From: Prinia subflava
Lineage: Eukaryota > Chordata > Aves > Passeriformes > Cisticolidae
Length of the DNA stretch: 64,000 nt
Assembly: GCF_021018805.1 (NCBI RefSeq)
Contig: NC_086253.1
Location: 35,837,583-35,901,582, forward strand
Reading direction: 5' to 3'
Positions 1 to 11,900 of the stretch are shown in pieces. A model generated the notes under the pieces. It ran no database searches, was not told the DNA's origin, and saw nothing but the letters and a program-made list of their open reading frames with translations. How positions within the stretch are numbered: position 1 is the stretch's first letter; the number at the start of each line of letters is the position of its first letter. The translations under genes were made by a program, and so were the position numbers.

Positions 1-1908
1 ACACTCTAGTTATGTGACAGATCTACTTCATGTAAAATCTTGTTGAGTTTCACAGTTCAAACCCCAAGAAACTCGAACCCATTGGTCTAGCCCCAAAGGA
101 GGAAAAAGTCTCTGTTATACAACACAGGGGTTTTTTTTATCATCTGGTAAGATTTTGGCTTTCCCCCAAAGAAAGACTCAAGGGTCATGTAATGCACATT
201 TTTTTCTCATGTGCTAGTGTATATTGAGTTACACAAGTTTTCAAATAGGACATACCTCTCTACAGGAGACATCAGCAAATACATACAAAGGAATAGTTCT
301 GTGCAGCTACCGAAAATCACATTTTAATATGAGTGGAATTTTGCATTCTTAAGATGACATTATTCTCTGCAGAAAACTTTAATAAAATTATGCAGTTTTC
401 TTTTATAGGAACATGTTAAAGGTTAATTTTTCATACTGATTAGCACCTACAGTCTAGAAATCAGGACACTTCCTGCTGGAAATGTAAAATCACTAGAAAA
501 TCATAAAAAATTATCTTCCTTCCCAGCATGAGGTGAGTTGCAAAATATGGAACTGTTGCTGTCATAGTTACTGTTATAGGATGGTAGCTGAGTAAAATAT
601 TAAAAAAGAGTTTGATCATGCTTTTGATTTTCAATTTATCTTAGGCCTCTTAACCTTCTGTAGCACATTGTGCTTGAGGATTAAAACCATTAGTCTAATA
701 ACTATAATTAGTCATAATTATCCTAATAGGGGATATTAGTTAATGAAATCTCATTCAGTGTTCTTAATTAATACAATATTTATGTCAGCTGGAGAAACAG
801 AGGTATTTTGCAATTCACATAATTCTTTTTGACTTACCAGGAAGTATTAATTTAATGGCAGTTGCCAAAATACAATCAGAGGTGAGCTCTCAATGTGCCA
901 GGAATTTACCTCGCACCAATAACGGTAATATCAAGATCTTTACACCTCTTACCCTTACTTTTTCTGAAAAGAATTTTTAAACATGCCTGGCTGGTACTTT
1001 TCTAGTAGTTTGTCTTTCTTCCAAACTTCTTGGTTTTATTACTGCCCTACCAAGGAGTTCAACTGTCATTCAGTCACTAATGTACTTTCCTCACCTATGA
1101 CCCCTTCTCCCCTTTCTGGGAGATGGTCAATAAAGCCAAACCTGTCAAAAAATTTCCAATAACAGCAATAGCTCACAATGTGGAAAGGATTCCTATATCC
1201 CTATTGCCTCTCAACAGCTCTGGATGTAGGAAATTCATGTTTGCATTTTAGAAATACACACTTATAACAAAGCACCATGTGTTGAATTGTCCTGTTGTAG
1301 CTCAGGGCCTAAAGTACTGTAAAGAAAACTGCTTTACATTTACAGAAATACCCTTCCCTGTGGACAGAGGCAGCTCAAACTTTGGAAAAAGTGAGGCAGG
1401 CCCTTTCTCATCTATAATCATGAATTAAATCCTCTTCTCCATCTGTGCTAACTGTGATGATGCACACCATACTAGCACCAGCCTGTCACCTCAACATGTT
1501 GAAGGTGTACCTTGCCTGTGTATCTGCCCTCAGGCGCCCATCACCAGCAGCTAAAAGACCTGAGTCCTATGTTGAAGTATATTCAGTTAAAAGAAGACAG
1601 AATTTAAAAAAATGTGATAAATTCTCCAGGAAAATGAAATATTGCTGAGAAAAAGAAAAGGAATTTTTCATTGTTCTGAGTAACAGATTGAATACTCTTG
1701 TGAGGTTTGCTAAGAAAAATTGATAGGAGTCTTTCATCCTCTCAGCCTCACTGCCTAAGAGCCACAGATGCTCAGTCTGCCTGTCCCTACTGAAGGCAGC
1801 AAACGGTCCAGGAACTTGGACCATTCATGTAAGAATTGAAACTGATAGCAGTCTTCCAGGGATCCATCCTTTTCAGTCTTTCTGCCATAAAAAACACTGC
1901 CTTAGGGG

Positions 1909-1966
<58 letters not shown>

Positions 1967-4900
1967 AGATTTCCTACCAGAAAGTGTTTTTCACACAAAA
2001 TTATCAACTATCTCCAAGCTTATAACACTTGGGCATGAACTCTGTACTACGTAAATTTCATTTCCAAGTTAAATGTTAGCACACCAACTCACACAGAATT
2101 TCTAAACCCATGTAAGTAGGTTGGAAGGCAAATTTTGTTTTCAGCAATGACTTAAACATTTACAATTTAAACACTTTGGAAATTTTAAGTCTAGGGTTTT
2201 CAAGTATTTCTCACTAGAGATAAAATGTAAAAGTGGAAGTTAAAGGACAAAAAAGCAACCACTTAACTGAGAATTGAGGCTTTTAAGCTTTCTACAAAGA
2301 CTGTTATACAAAAAGTCTCACTTTAAGGGTCTGAATTTTCCATGGGAATGGACCGATATGGATTGATAATTTAAGTATCTTTTGCATTGCTTGTGACTTT
2401 TTTATATCCTGAGAAAATTGTTAGAGGGAATCTAGTGAGCTCTTAGTTCCCACTTCTCCCCAGCCACGCATTGCCTCCCATTCCCTTATGCCAGCCTTTG
2501 AGGTCCAATGGTTGCATCATTTATACAAGCCGGGAGCCAATGTACTGGGACCTGATCATTTATTGCCTTTTTTTTTTTTTTCCTTAGTTTTAAGTAGTGT
2601 CAGCTCGTTACGGACATGAGAATAGAGCCATGACAGGATGAGAAGTGAGATGTGCTCTGACTGCCCCATTTTATTCAGTGGAAATAAGACAGGTAAGGGA
2701 AAGAAGTGTAAATCTACTGAAACTCGGAATAAAATTTCACAACTGGCTTCTTTTTCTAGGCCATTCCTCTGCACATTGTTCTAAAAATGGAAAGATTTGG
2801 ACTGTCCAAAGAAGCAGGTTTATCATCATGTAAATCATGCTTATAACATTTTCTCTTCCATGTCTATGATTTTGTTTACCTTGTATGCCTGAAAGCCACT
2901 GAGGGGTAAGAAAATCAGGAGTAATGTCTCTAAGTCATTTTTGCCTTATCTTTCCTAAGCAATGCACGTCTAAAATCAAAGGTAACGTAGGCAACATAAG
3001 CAGTCAAAAGGCAGCCCATGCTACCAACATTACCACACTGAAGAGCCATAATTTGAATTTTTTTAATGTTTTTCAAAATGTTCCCCTGAAGAAGGTTAAG
3101 CGTGATGGTATTATACATCTCATCCATATGAAAGAGTTTTCTGCTATACTGTTTGACTTTTTTTAATTACTGAACAAGTAAACATAGAATTACATAGAAT
3201 TCACAAAGGCTTCCTTGAGCTTTATTCACCAATCACAAATCTAGCAACAACATGCATAGAGGAACTATGCTAGTTGCCATCCAGAGATTCAGGAAAAAAA
3301 ATGAAATTCGTCTTGAATGTTTATTTCTTGGGTTTCTTACTTACATCAAGCCTATTGGTGAAATTTACACTATAGGGAAACAATCTTCAAACTAACCTAT
3401 GTGCAAAGCATTCTAAGTCCAATTTTGGGATTTCAGAGGGACTTCAGAAGCATTTAGCTTTGGGCTATCCTTCCACTGGGAAGAGACTCTTGCCCAGAGA
3501 GAAGCTTAACAGTAATTATCATCATCCTGGAATTTTACAAACAATGCACATGATAATTAAGAATACTTTAAAATAACACCCTAATCATTTTTCATTCCTT
3601 TGATATTTATGGTAATAATGGTGATTGTGCTGAACTAATTTTGCATTGATGTGAGTGCTTCTGGAACTCCACATTAATTTGTAACACTATATTGAAGTGT
3701 TATTTAAGAAGGATATTACACAATTAATTTTTAAATGTTTGCAAACTCTTTAAAATCGAAGACCTCCTGAAGAAAGACAGATTTTTTCCCACTGAAGAAA
3801 TTGTTTTTATTTAGTTAAACCCACTATTTCTGCTGAGATTTAACAGTGATGAAAACTGACAAGATTGAAGGCAATAAGGTGAGACTCATGTCACGGGCGA
3901 TACATAGAAAGAGAGAAGAAAAAACCTTGTACTTTTCAAAGACACTTACTTAAATAATTTTTGCTTTCATTTTACACCTAGTGACAACTACTAGATTTTA
4001 TGCCACTGGAAATTAAAACCTATAAGTTTATTCAGTATATGAAGAATGCTGGCTTCTGCTAATGTTGACTGTCTCTGATTGAAAGGCTAATGTATAATGA
4101 GGCTTGGATTCAGTTTGCATATCTGTGCCAGTGTACCATCATCACTGCTGTATCTTTAATAATGATTGGAGGGTTACAGATGTCTTAGTCCACTATGTTC
4201 ACAGTATGTCAATTTTTCTTAAATTAATAATTTAGGCTGCAATCCTTCAAACTCTTGAAGTTAGCTACTTATGGGGTTTATTTTTCCACTTGAACTGCCT
4301 GTTGCACTTAGGACTGAGCATCTTCCACAAGGGTGAAAGGCCAAATCTAAAGAAGATATGTGATTTGTTCTGCATTTTTCGAAGCGTCTTTCAAAATCTT
4401 AGCAGGTGTTGAGATTTACTTTCCACACACCATAAGCACAGGACCATACTATTTCCCCTGTCAGCAAGACTGACATAAGTGGCCTCTGATTCCTGCCACT
4501 CCTTCTTCTTTAAGAACTGCATGGCAAATCCATATTATTGAAAGCTCCTCCCTCATTTTTGCAGTGTTATTGTCAGTGCAGCTGATGGAAGTCACAGGGT
4601 GTGAAATCATTGGCAAGGGGAGAAAAAGCTTTCCTTCTCAGGGAAAATGGAATGACTGACCTTAGGTTTCTGTATTAGTAAAATTCACTGAGGGCTTAAC
4701 TTAAGCAGTGCATGGGCTGCGGTTCACGTGTTTGTGCTCTGCTAAGGAAAAACTCATAAGAATTCATTCAGATTCAAGAACAACTTCAGTACTTTTACCA
4801 CCTTTTCATTTTCATATTTTGTAAATACTGGAGTTTGTGAACTTTTTTATGCTAAAGTACACATGAAAATCAATGAGCAAAATCAAATGAGCTTTGTTAA

Positions 4901-7596
4901 GCTGAAACTCTCTGTTATTCTAGACAGGACACAGCTCTAAATCCTCTGAGCTTTGCTGACTATTCCTCTGGAATAAAGAATGTGCAACCTCTTCACTCTC
5001 ACAGATATTGCTGTGTGCCTCTGATTCCTGGATAGCAGCTTCTCTCCTCTGAGCAACGGGTGGACAGGCAGATCCCCATGCAGCCTAGATAGTGTGGGCA
5101 TCAGACTGCTGAAAAAGGTACCTTTATGCTCCCTTTTTCCCACAACCCTTCTCCATACACTGCTTACTTCACTGGCAGCTGCCTATCATATTAATGGAAT
5201 TGTGTAAGGAAAAGCAGATATGAGATGTCCATGGGGGAAAAAAAATAGATGGAAGATTTCCTGTGAAAAGATAGATTTCTGCATATCTTTCACGCGTTCA
5301 GTGGTACTAGAATGTTTCCCTGTAAAAGAAATCTTTGTTTGACCCTTTAAGTATATACTTCAAAAAAAGACACAAGCAAAAAACAACAAAAAAAATCTTT
5401 AACCCGAGTTAGGCAGTTGTCCAGAAACAGACATACAAAAATAAACTCACAAAAATGGAAGTGAGAAAAAGATGGTAGGCATTTCTCAAAGGACATCTCT
5501 TCTGTATCATCCATTTTCCCACATATTTATATGTCCAGCTCTAGAGCAAAATTTGCAGGAGGAAAGAAACCTTTCTACAAGGTATTGGATAACAGTGGTT
5601 TGCAATTGCTGATGTTGTTGATCATCATATCTGCCAAAATGGCAAAAAGACTACATTTTACAGAAACTGAACACTCACCCTTTGTTAATTTTTTGATACT
5701 GGGAAGAAATCAAGATTCTTGATCTTGATATCTTCAACATCTGAGGATATTTTCCAAAATGCAAAGTGAATTTCCAGGAATACAAGCATTCAACTAAAAT
5801 CAGTTGAAGTTGTACTTTTTAACAGCTTTATAAATTGTATATATGATATGAGGTTATATATATGGGTGTATAAAACTGTTTTCTTTCACACAAATACATG
5901 CAAAACCCATGGTAAAAAATGTCAAAGGAGAGAGCAAAACTGACTGGAAAAGCAGAAAATTGTATATAAATATAATATTACTCAATTAGTAAAGGTAGCA
6001 GGTTTTTTAGAACTTTCTAAATTTGTAAATTTTTCTACAAATATATGAACTTATTATAACTCTCAGAAAAAGCAAAATATCTCCAGATTAAATTCTAATC
6101 CAAAGAAACATTGAATATACAGTGAGAAAAGAAGTTAGCACCCACAATGGAAGACAAAAAATACTAATTGCTATTATTCTGATATATTCTCTGTCTTTAG
6201 ACATAGCCTTCTAAAGTGAAAATTATTATTGCTGCTTTTTGCAAAAGGTGGTTGCTTTCCCACAACACTAGTGAGATTTTTGATTCCCATATTCCTTTCA
6301 CACTTTCTGATTGCTGCTTTGGTTGGTGTTATCTTTGTGTTAACTCTCTTTCCATCAGTTTTTCTTAGTGTTGTTTGATAAGCTTTATATTTCAGCATCT
6401 TTTGCATTTGTATTGCCTTTTTTTGTTTGTAAACAGAATGGATTTTACAGTACCCTGCATTTTAATTTAAAATACCATGAGAGCCTATCAAATTTTGAAA
6501 GTATGTTGAAATTAGCATTTGTATTTACCACTTCACTGTGGTGGTAACAATCAGTGGAACGAAATGTTAAACCACAGGAATTCATCTTGTATGGCTGGAT
6601 AATCCCATCAAGAGGGAACAAGAATAGGCCGTCCTCTTCTTTAATAGGCTTTAAGATGCATCTTTCTTACAAGAGACATCAAACCACATCAGTCATATTA
6701 AAAAGTATTTATATTGTCATGATTTAGTTACTTGAAATAAGACTTATAAAGACCAAAAACTTTGTTATTGTTTCTGCTCAGTAAATTTACAGCCTTTTAC
6801 TCAAAGGACTGCATAGATATACAATTTAAATATATGAAATGCTAAGAGAAATTTGTACTCGTTGGTTTCATTGAATGGTATCAATGCTATAAAATTAGAA
6901 GAAAAGAGATCATCCCATTAAAAAAAAAACAAAAAACAAACTAATGGAATTGTGCAAATAGGTTAAAATTATTTCAAATTGCCTAAATCAAAGCACAGGT
7001 GTAGTGTTTAGGGCCATATAACTAGAATGAACAGATTTTCTAAAACAGTATCTCATCTGTCACTAAGATTGTTATTGTTTCCATGTGAAGCATCCCAGAA
7101 TTACAATCTTTCAGATGTTTATATTAAGTGGGCATTATACTCTAGCATCTTTAGAACAAATGTACCTCTGCATATTGATTACTGCTCTAGATCCCATCTG
7201 TGAAATGAGTGCTTGATATAGTGCCATCAGTGAAGTCCGAGGTCAGAAGTGCATCTTGTCTGGTATTTTTCAATTAAAATATTATGGAATAAAATTTGAA
7301 GTCAAATGACAGAGACAGAGGATAGAAAAAAGAATTACATAAACAGAAAATACACATAGGAGTGAAGCTTGCATGAAGAGGCATTGTCCCACTCAGCTCC
7401 TTACTGAAATCTGTCACCACACCAGACTGAGTTACAGACGGGATGAAATTCTCCAAGATGATCTGTCCAATATACCTTTTAATTCAAGACTAAAATGAGT
7501 GATTTTTTGTAACCAGTTTTGAACTCTGTAGCTGTCTTATGATCCTAGCAGTGTATGCAGGTGTAATGAACTATATGGGAACATGGCAAAAGATCT
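1..7596. other. AT-rich intergenic or intronic sequence, no gene seen
   Basis: This stretch is AT-rich, CpG-poor single-copy vertebrate DNA. I read both strands and found no exon-like block with a recognisable domain, no tRNA-like A and B boxes, and no clear transposon ends. The open frames are short (85 codons or fewer) and unrelated to any family I know. The only notable element is the poly-A run at 1909-1963. Whether it is intergenic or intronic cannot be decided from this window. Confidence 0.75.
1909..1963. repeat. Poly-A mononucleotide run, 55 bases
   Basis: This is an uninterrupted run of 55 A residues, preceded by GGGG and followed by GAGAGA. No recognisable retrocopy or SINE body lies upstream, and I see no direct repeat bracketing it. 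It is more likely an expanded mononucleotide microsatellite than the tail of a processed pseudogene. Its length is likely to vary and to be error-prone in sequencing. Confidence 0.95.
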
Positions 7597-7601
7597 GGCG
7601 T
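7597..7601 (+). repeat. Left target-site duplication (GGCGT) of solo LTR
   Basis: The five bases GGCGT directly precede the TG that starts the LTR. The same five bases directly follow the CA that ends it at 8979. A 5-bp duplication fits ERVL or some ERV1 integrations better than ERVK, which usually gives 6 bp. Confidence 0.8.
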
Positions 7602-7823
7602 TGTCTTAGTTTGAAAGGAAGTGAGTTTTTTCAAGAGGCTGTAGTCAAACCAATCAGTAGTCAGGTTTGAATGTTGGCACTTTTAGTGGCCACTGAGGGG
7701 TTGGACACGCCTCTGAGGACACAAGGGGTTAAAAGCGAGGCTTCCCAGAGGGACTTCCTCTTTCCTGGCTCCGCTTTCAAGAGAAGGGCACCATTTCCCC
7801 CCAGGCGGGGTGGGGGAGGGGGG

Positions 7824-7865
7824 CCACGTGGCTGGGCTGAGGGGAACCACGTGGCCGGGCTGAGG
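7824..7865 (+). repeat. Short tandem duplication with two CACGTG E-box motifs
   Basis: A 19-bp segment at 7824-7842 recurs at 7847-7865 with one mismatch and a 23-bp period. Each copy contains the palindromic E-box CACGTG (7825-7830 and 7848-7853) followed by GGGCTGAGG. It lies in the 5' (U3-like) part of the solo LTR, where retroviral enhancers usually sit. Binding by bHLH factors is inference. Confidence 0.8.
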
Positions 7866-8846
7866 TAAGCTGGGGCCCTGAGAGGGGGAAAAAGAGTGGA
7901 CAGGACTGGAGCTGAGCTGGCCCCATCCAGGACGGAGGGGTGGACAACTGTGGAAGTGCTTTCTGTCTCCACACTGCCCCCCCCCAAAACCCCGGCCTCC
8001 GGGAGAAGGTGCCCAGCCGCGTGTGGGAATTGCAGAGCCTGGGAGTGCCTGAGCCTGCGACCCTGCCGGGAGCCAGGAACTGTTAACCTTTTCTTGGCAG
8101 AAGGAAATTTTTTCCCAGACGTTGCTTCTCATGGCTAGTAGTTTTAGAAGAGGAAGAAAAACAGCCTGAGACCGAGGTGATAAAGTACAATTAGAAAGAA
8201 CCTTAGATAAGCAATAAATTGAAGAAGAGTAGCTTCTGAGCTAGACTTTTCTTGCATAATGTTAGCCATAGACTGAACTCAAGCCTCCTTTGAACATAAA
8301 CTGCATTTGGGTGGATGCAGCTGCCTCTGCTTTTGCTGCAGTGACTGGCACTGTAAGAGTGGAGAGAGCAGAGAAGAGAGGGGGAGGGTGAGGTGGTGCC
8401 CTCTGCCCTCAGGGGAGACCTGCTCTTAGAACCCCAGCCCCTGGGGAAAAAGGGGAGAGCTCAGCATGCAAGTATCCTTAAAAGAGCCCTATATGCAGCT
8501 TCAGTCCATGGACAGTGGTGAGAGCACTGGACATGGAAAAGAGAGTGTCACCCTGACAGACTTCTCCGGTCAGTGCCATGGGTGACATGGAAACACATAA
8601 AGGGTAGACCCGTGTTTTCTGAAGAGCAGTCTGTAGTGCGAGAGAGACTCCTCTCTCCCTTGCTGAATTGAAGATTAGTTTTCTGAGTAGTGATTGTTTG
8701 ATTTAAAACCCAAGGTTTTAGTCTATAGCGAGTAACGTGTAGGGGGTGGAAATTGGGGGAAGAGAAGAAATGTTCTGGGAAGGTTTCATTTCTGTTTTGT
8801 GAGTGTGTTTAGAGTTTTCCTTTCTATTTCTGTTCCTATGTAATGT

Positions 8847-8852
8847 AATAAA
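8847..8852 (+). promoter_or_regulatory. Polyadenylation signal AATAAA of the LTR
   Basis: A canonical AATAAA lies 127 bases before the LTR's 3' end. It is followed by a T/GT-rich stretch (GTTTTGTTCTCTGTTTT), which is the usual arrangement for a retroviral R/U5 polyadenylation site. Present activity is unknown. Confidence 0.65.
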
Positions 8853-8979
8853 GTTTTGTTCTCTGTTTTCAAGTTTTAAGCCTGCTCTGCTCTGTTCTTG
8901 ACCACATCTCACAGTAGCTCATTAAGAAAAACATACACTCATTAGAGCATTAACATCTAGCCAGTGTTAACCCATGACA

Positions 8980-8984
8980 GGCGT
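8980..8984 (+). repeat. Right target-site duplication (GGCGT) of solo LTR
   Basis: GGCGT immediately follows the CA end of the LTR and matches the five bases before its TG start. It closes the element as a solo LTR rather than a provirus. Confidence 0.8.
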
Positions 8985-11900
8985 TAAAGTTCATAGCAGC
9001 CCAAACGTGGGCTTTGAGGTGGCAATTTTTATATAGGGAGAGGGAAGAGGTATTGTTTCCTCAGAAAGGCCATAGCCTACATATTAATTACCTACATGTG
9101 TAGCTGGGTACCCAACAACAACTTGCAACTCTGCCAGCTGTTGAAGAACTGGCAGTGAATGTCCTTGCTGATCCAGGACAAGCAGGGATCACCTGAGGAT
9201 TTGTCCGTGTCCTGCGTGCAACAGGAAAGATTGGTGGCAGCACAGGGTTCTGTAGCAGTAAATCTGCTACTGTTTGCCTGCCATTTCCTATTCCTCATAT
9301 ACACTGTTCCCAAACATTTTATTCACATGTCAGCAGAGCTTGTTTAGTAATCCTCCAAATTCAGTTTATCTGATAAATTCTTTTGCAAACCAGTTACAAG
9401 AAATGACTAGGTTAGATAAGAACATTTTCACACAAAGGTCTCCTTATTTACACATATATTAAATATTTTTTATAAAATATTAGCAAATATTACATCTGAT
9501 GCTAGGTTCTCTGTGACATCTCATTGCTCATGTGTAAGAGAAATACTGCTTTAGTCGAAATCAAATGAAAGCGTACATGGTACCTGTTGTTTACTTGAAA
9601 AATGAAAAAGACCCAACATTTTTCTCTAAAACAGAATGATCCGCATCCAGCTTGAGCTTGAGCAGGATATTTACAGATTTTTCTAATTTTTGTCTCTGAA
9701 ATGCAAGGAAATTCAGTATGCTACAACCATCAGTAGCTTTGCTACCTCTCAGGTACAAAAGATTGAATAGTTTTTAAATGTAATAATTCATCACTTTGTA
9801 AGGAGCAGCCAGCAATACCAAGTGGAGACTATGGCTACGGGAAACTATTTTAGAATAAATGTCCAAGCCAAATTATGAAATTAGGCAATATACATTTTAG
9901 AAGAAAATTTACATAAATTTTTAAAATATAGTTGGGCAGCCAAGAACACAATGTGGAGGCCATTTCTAATACTGAATTCATGGCTCTAGAAAGATTTTTT
10001 TTATATATATATTTTGATTTTGTTAAAATATAGTGCATGTAAGAGGGATATTTCTTTTGAAAACATGAATAACTGCATATGTCAAATGAAAAGCCAAGAG
10101 GTTATACCTGACATATGAGCTCATTTAATGCCACTGAGATGTTTGCACAATCAGCTAAAGGACTTTTAAAAATTGCTAGTAATTTGTTTGATAACTTGCA
10201 TGAGTTCCCTAAGAAAAATTAATTTCTTTAAAGTGAAGTATTCATTTTCTTCTTCCCAGAAAATTAGGTCCTTTTCAGAAAAACTAATTTAGAATAACAT
10301 AATTTTTCTCAACTAAAACAATTATATTACAAAACTATTTTTCCTTATGTTCTTTGTAAATTTAGCAATACTTAGGTATAAGTATGCTTTTTAAGAAAAA
10401 AGACAAACTATATTTGCCTACATAAAAAATCTATTTAAAAGATCACATCTACTGCCTTAGTACAGAAGCAAATCAAAGACAACTACTTGCATGAGAAGCC
10501 ATGGCTTCTACCAGTATCAACTGTCTTCCTGAATAATACGATACTTTCATATTGAAAAGTTTTTTGCCTTTTTTTTTTTAAGTTACTATTTCTTTATTCT
10601 AGGATCTCCTTGCTGTAGCTTACTGCACTTGGCTGTTACTGTCAAGGGACCCGGCTATCCTATAGGAGAAAACTGCACACCTTCTGAGCTTTTCCATGTA
10701 TCAATATTCTATTAGCTCAGAAATTAAACATGACACGGGATTTCTGTTTGTGAAGCTTCTTCGCCTTCTTTGACCAAGTAAATGTGACTAGTAAACAAAG
10801 TCAGGGGAAATTTATTTCTTAGAGATATCACTGCCATGTGAGTTTGAGTCATAATATGAAATTCTAATATTTCTAATAAAAAATAAGTGGAAAACATTAG
10901 TTGTATTCAATTTAGCATTTTGGAGTGTGTTGCAACTGCTGATAGTGGTTTAAATTGACTTCCAGCTAACGACATTAGAAAACTACTTAATTCTGATTAC
11001 AAAATGAGAGACTTTACAGTCTAATGAATTTTTAATAAAGCTTCTGTGTATCATTGTGTGGGCCTGCTCCTTAGCGCATGAGATAGAGATAACATTCCTA
11101 ATATTCCATTTGTTTCCCTATTTCAGGGAAATGATAATAAATCATCTGAATATTTGCAGTTCCACCTTACCCTCCTAAGCATAATCTTTCTTGAACACAC
11201 AGGATAAAATTCTTTCCTTAGTAAGGCTTCTATGTTTGAAAAATTGATATTTGAAAGCTTGATTTGTTCTTCAGAAAAAATATGTTCATTTCTTAAATCA
11301 CACATACAAAATGCCACAAAGTGCCATGAGAGTGGACTCAGATATCTTAACATTATCTGCCTTAGAGAAAGGCAGGCAGTTTGTTTTAGCCGACTCAATT
11401 ATTTGCATTATCAAAAACAGAGATAAAATATTGAAAAGGGGAATTAAATATTGAATGTCTTTTATCTGTATATCTGTCATATACCACACCTAATTCTCCA
11501 GTTAAGTTTTGAATGGCACTACATAAAGCAGGATGTCTGTTTCTAGATATTGAAAGTAACAGGGATGAGATTTCTCTGCAAAAATATGCAGATCATAAAT
11601 CTTCATATTTTCTCCTTACTCAAGCATCCCTGGGGAAACAAGGCCCAACATGATGTTTGGGATATTTTGGACTTTTTAAAAGAACAGGGGAAAGGATAGC
11701 TGTATTTGATTGAATTCTTTCTCCCATGCCTGTTTCAGAAGGCAAATCCTGGGAGTGCAAATGCCAAGAGTGTTGGCAGTCACGAGTGTTGAAATACAAA
11801 ATTGTAACCTTGATGATATTGATCTCTGGGATATGTTTATTTATGACCTCATCTCATTGTTGCTCGTATTGTAACCACAAAAAAACCATAACATCTGCTT

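Larger units (their letters stand above)
7602..8979 (+). mobile_element. Solo LTR of an avian endogenous retrovirus, about 1.38 kb
   Basis: The element begins TGTCTTAGTTTGAAAGG and ends GTTAACCCATGACA, so it has TG...CA ends and imperfectly inverted termini. It is bracketed by GGCGT on both sides. It stands out as a GC-rich, CpG-containing island (roughly 7735-8070) in AT-rich DNA. The 3' part has an AATAAA at 8847 followed by the CTCTGTTTTCAAG and CACATCTCACAG words that I recall from avian ERV LTRs. No gag, pol or env sequence adjoins it, so the internal region was probably lost by LTR-LTR recombination. The 5-bp duplication points to class III (ERVL) or class I. I cannot give a family name with certainty. 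The short open frames inside it are not genes. Confidence 0.85.

Noticed and set aside
40..110. B-box-like GGGTTCGAG on the minus strand, suggesting a tRNA
   Set aside because: No matching A box, acceptor stem or anticodon arm can be drawn around it.
1836..2054. Open frame containing a poly-lysine run
   Set aside because: It is simply the translation of the poly-A run.
3183..3225. CATAGAATTACATAGAATTC text resembling an inverted CR1 tail
   Set aside because: The sequence that follows does not match the CR1 3' UTR, so the similarity is limited to a short AT-rich duplication.
7661..8138. Overlapping proline/glycine-rich open frames on both strands (up to 149 codons)
   Set aside because: They lie wholly inside the GC-rich part of the solo LTR, where stop codons are rare. 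No domain is seen and frames open on both strands.
8980..9020. Primer-binding-site-like text (CCCAAACGTGGGC) just after the LTR, resembling a tRNA-Lys retroviral PBS
   Set aside because: It starts about 20 bases after the LTR and is imperfect. The GGCGT duplication directly after the LTR closes the element, so this lies in flanking host DNA and the likeness is most likely chance.
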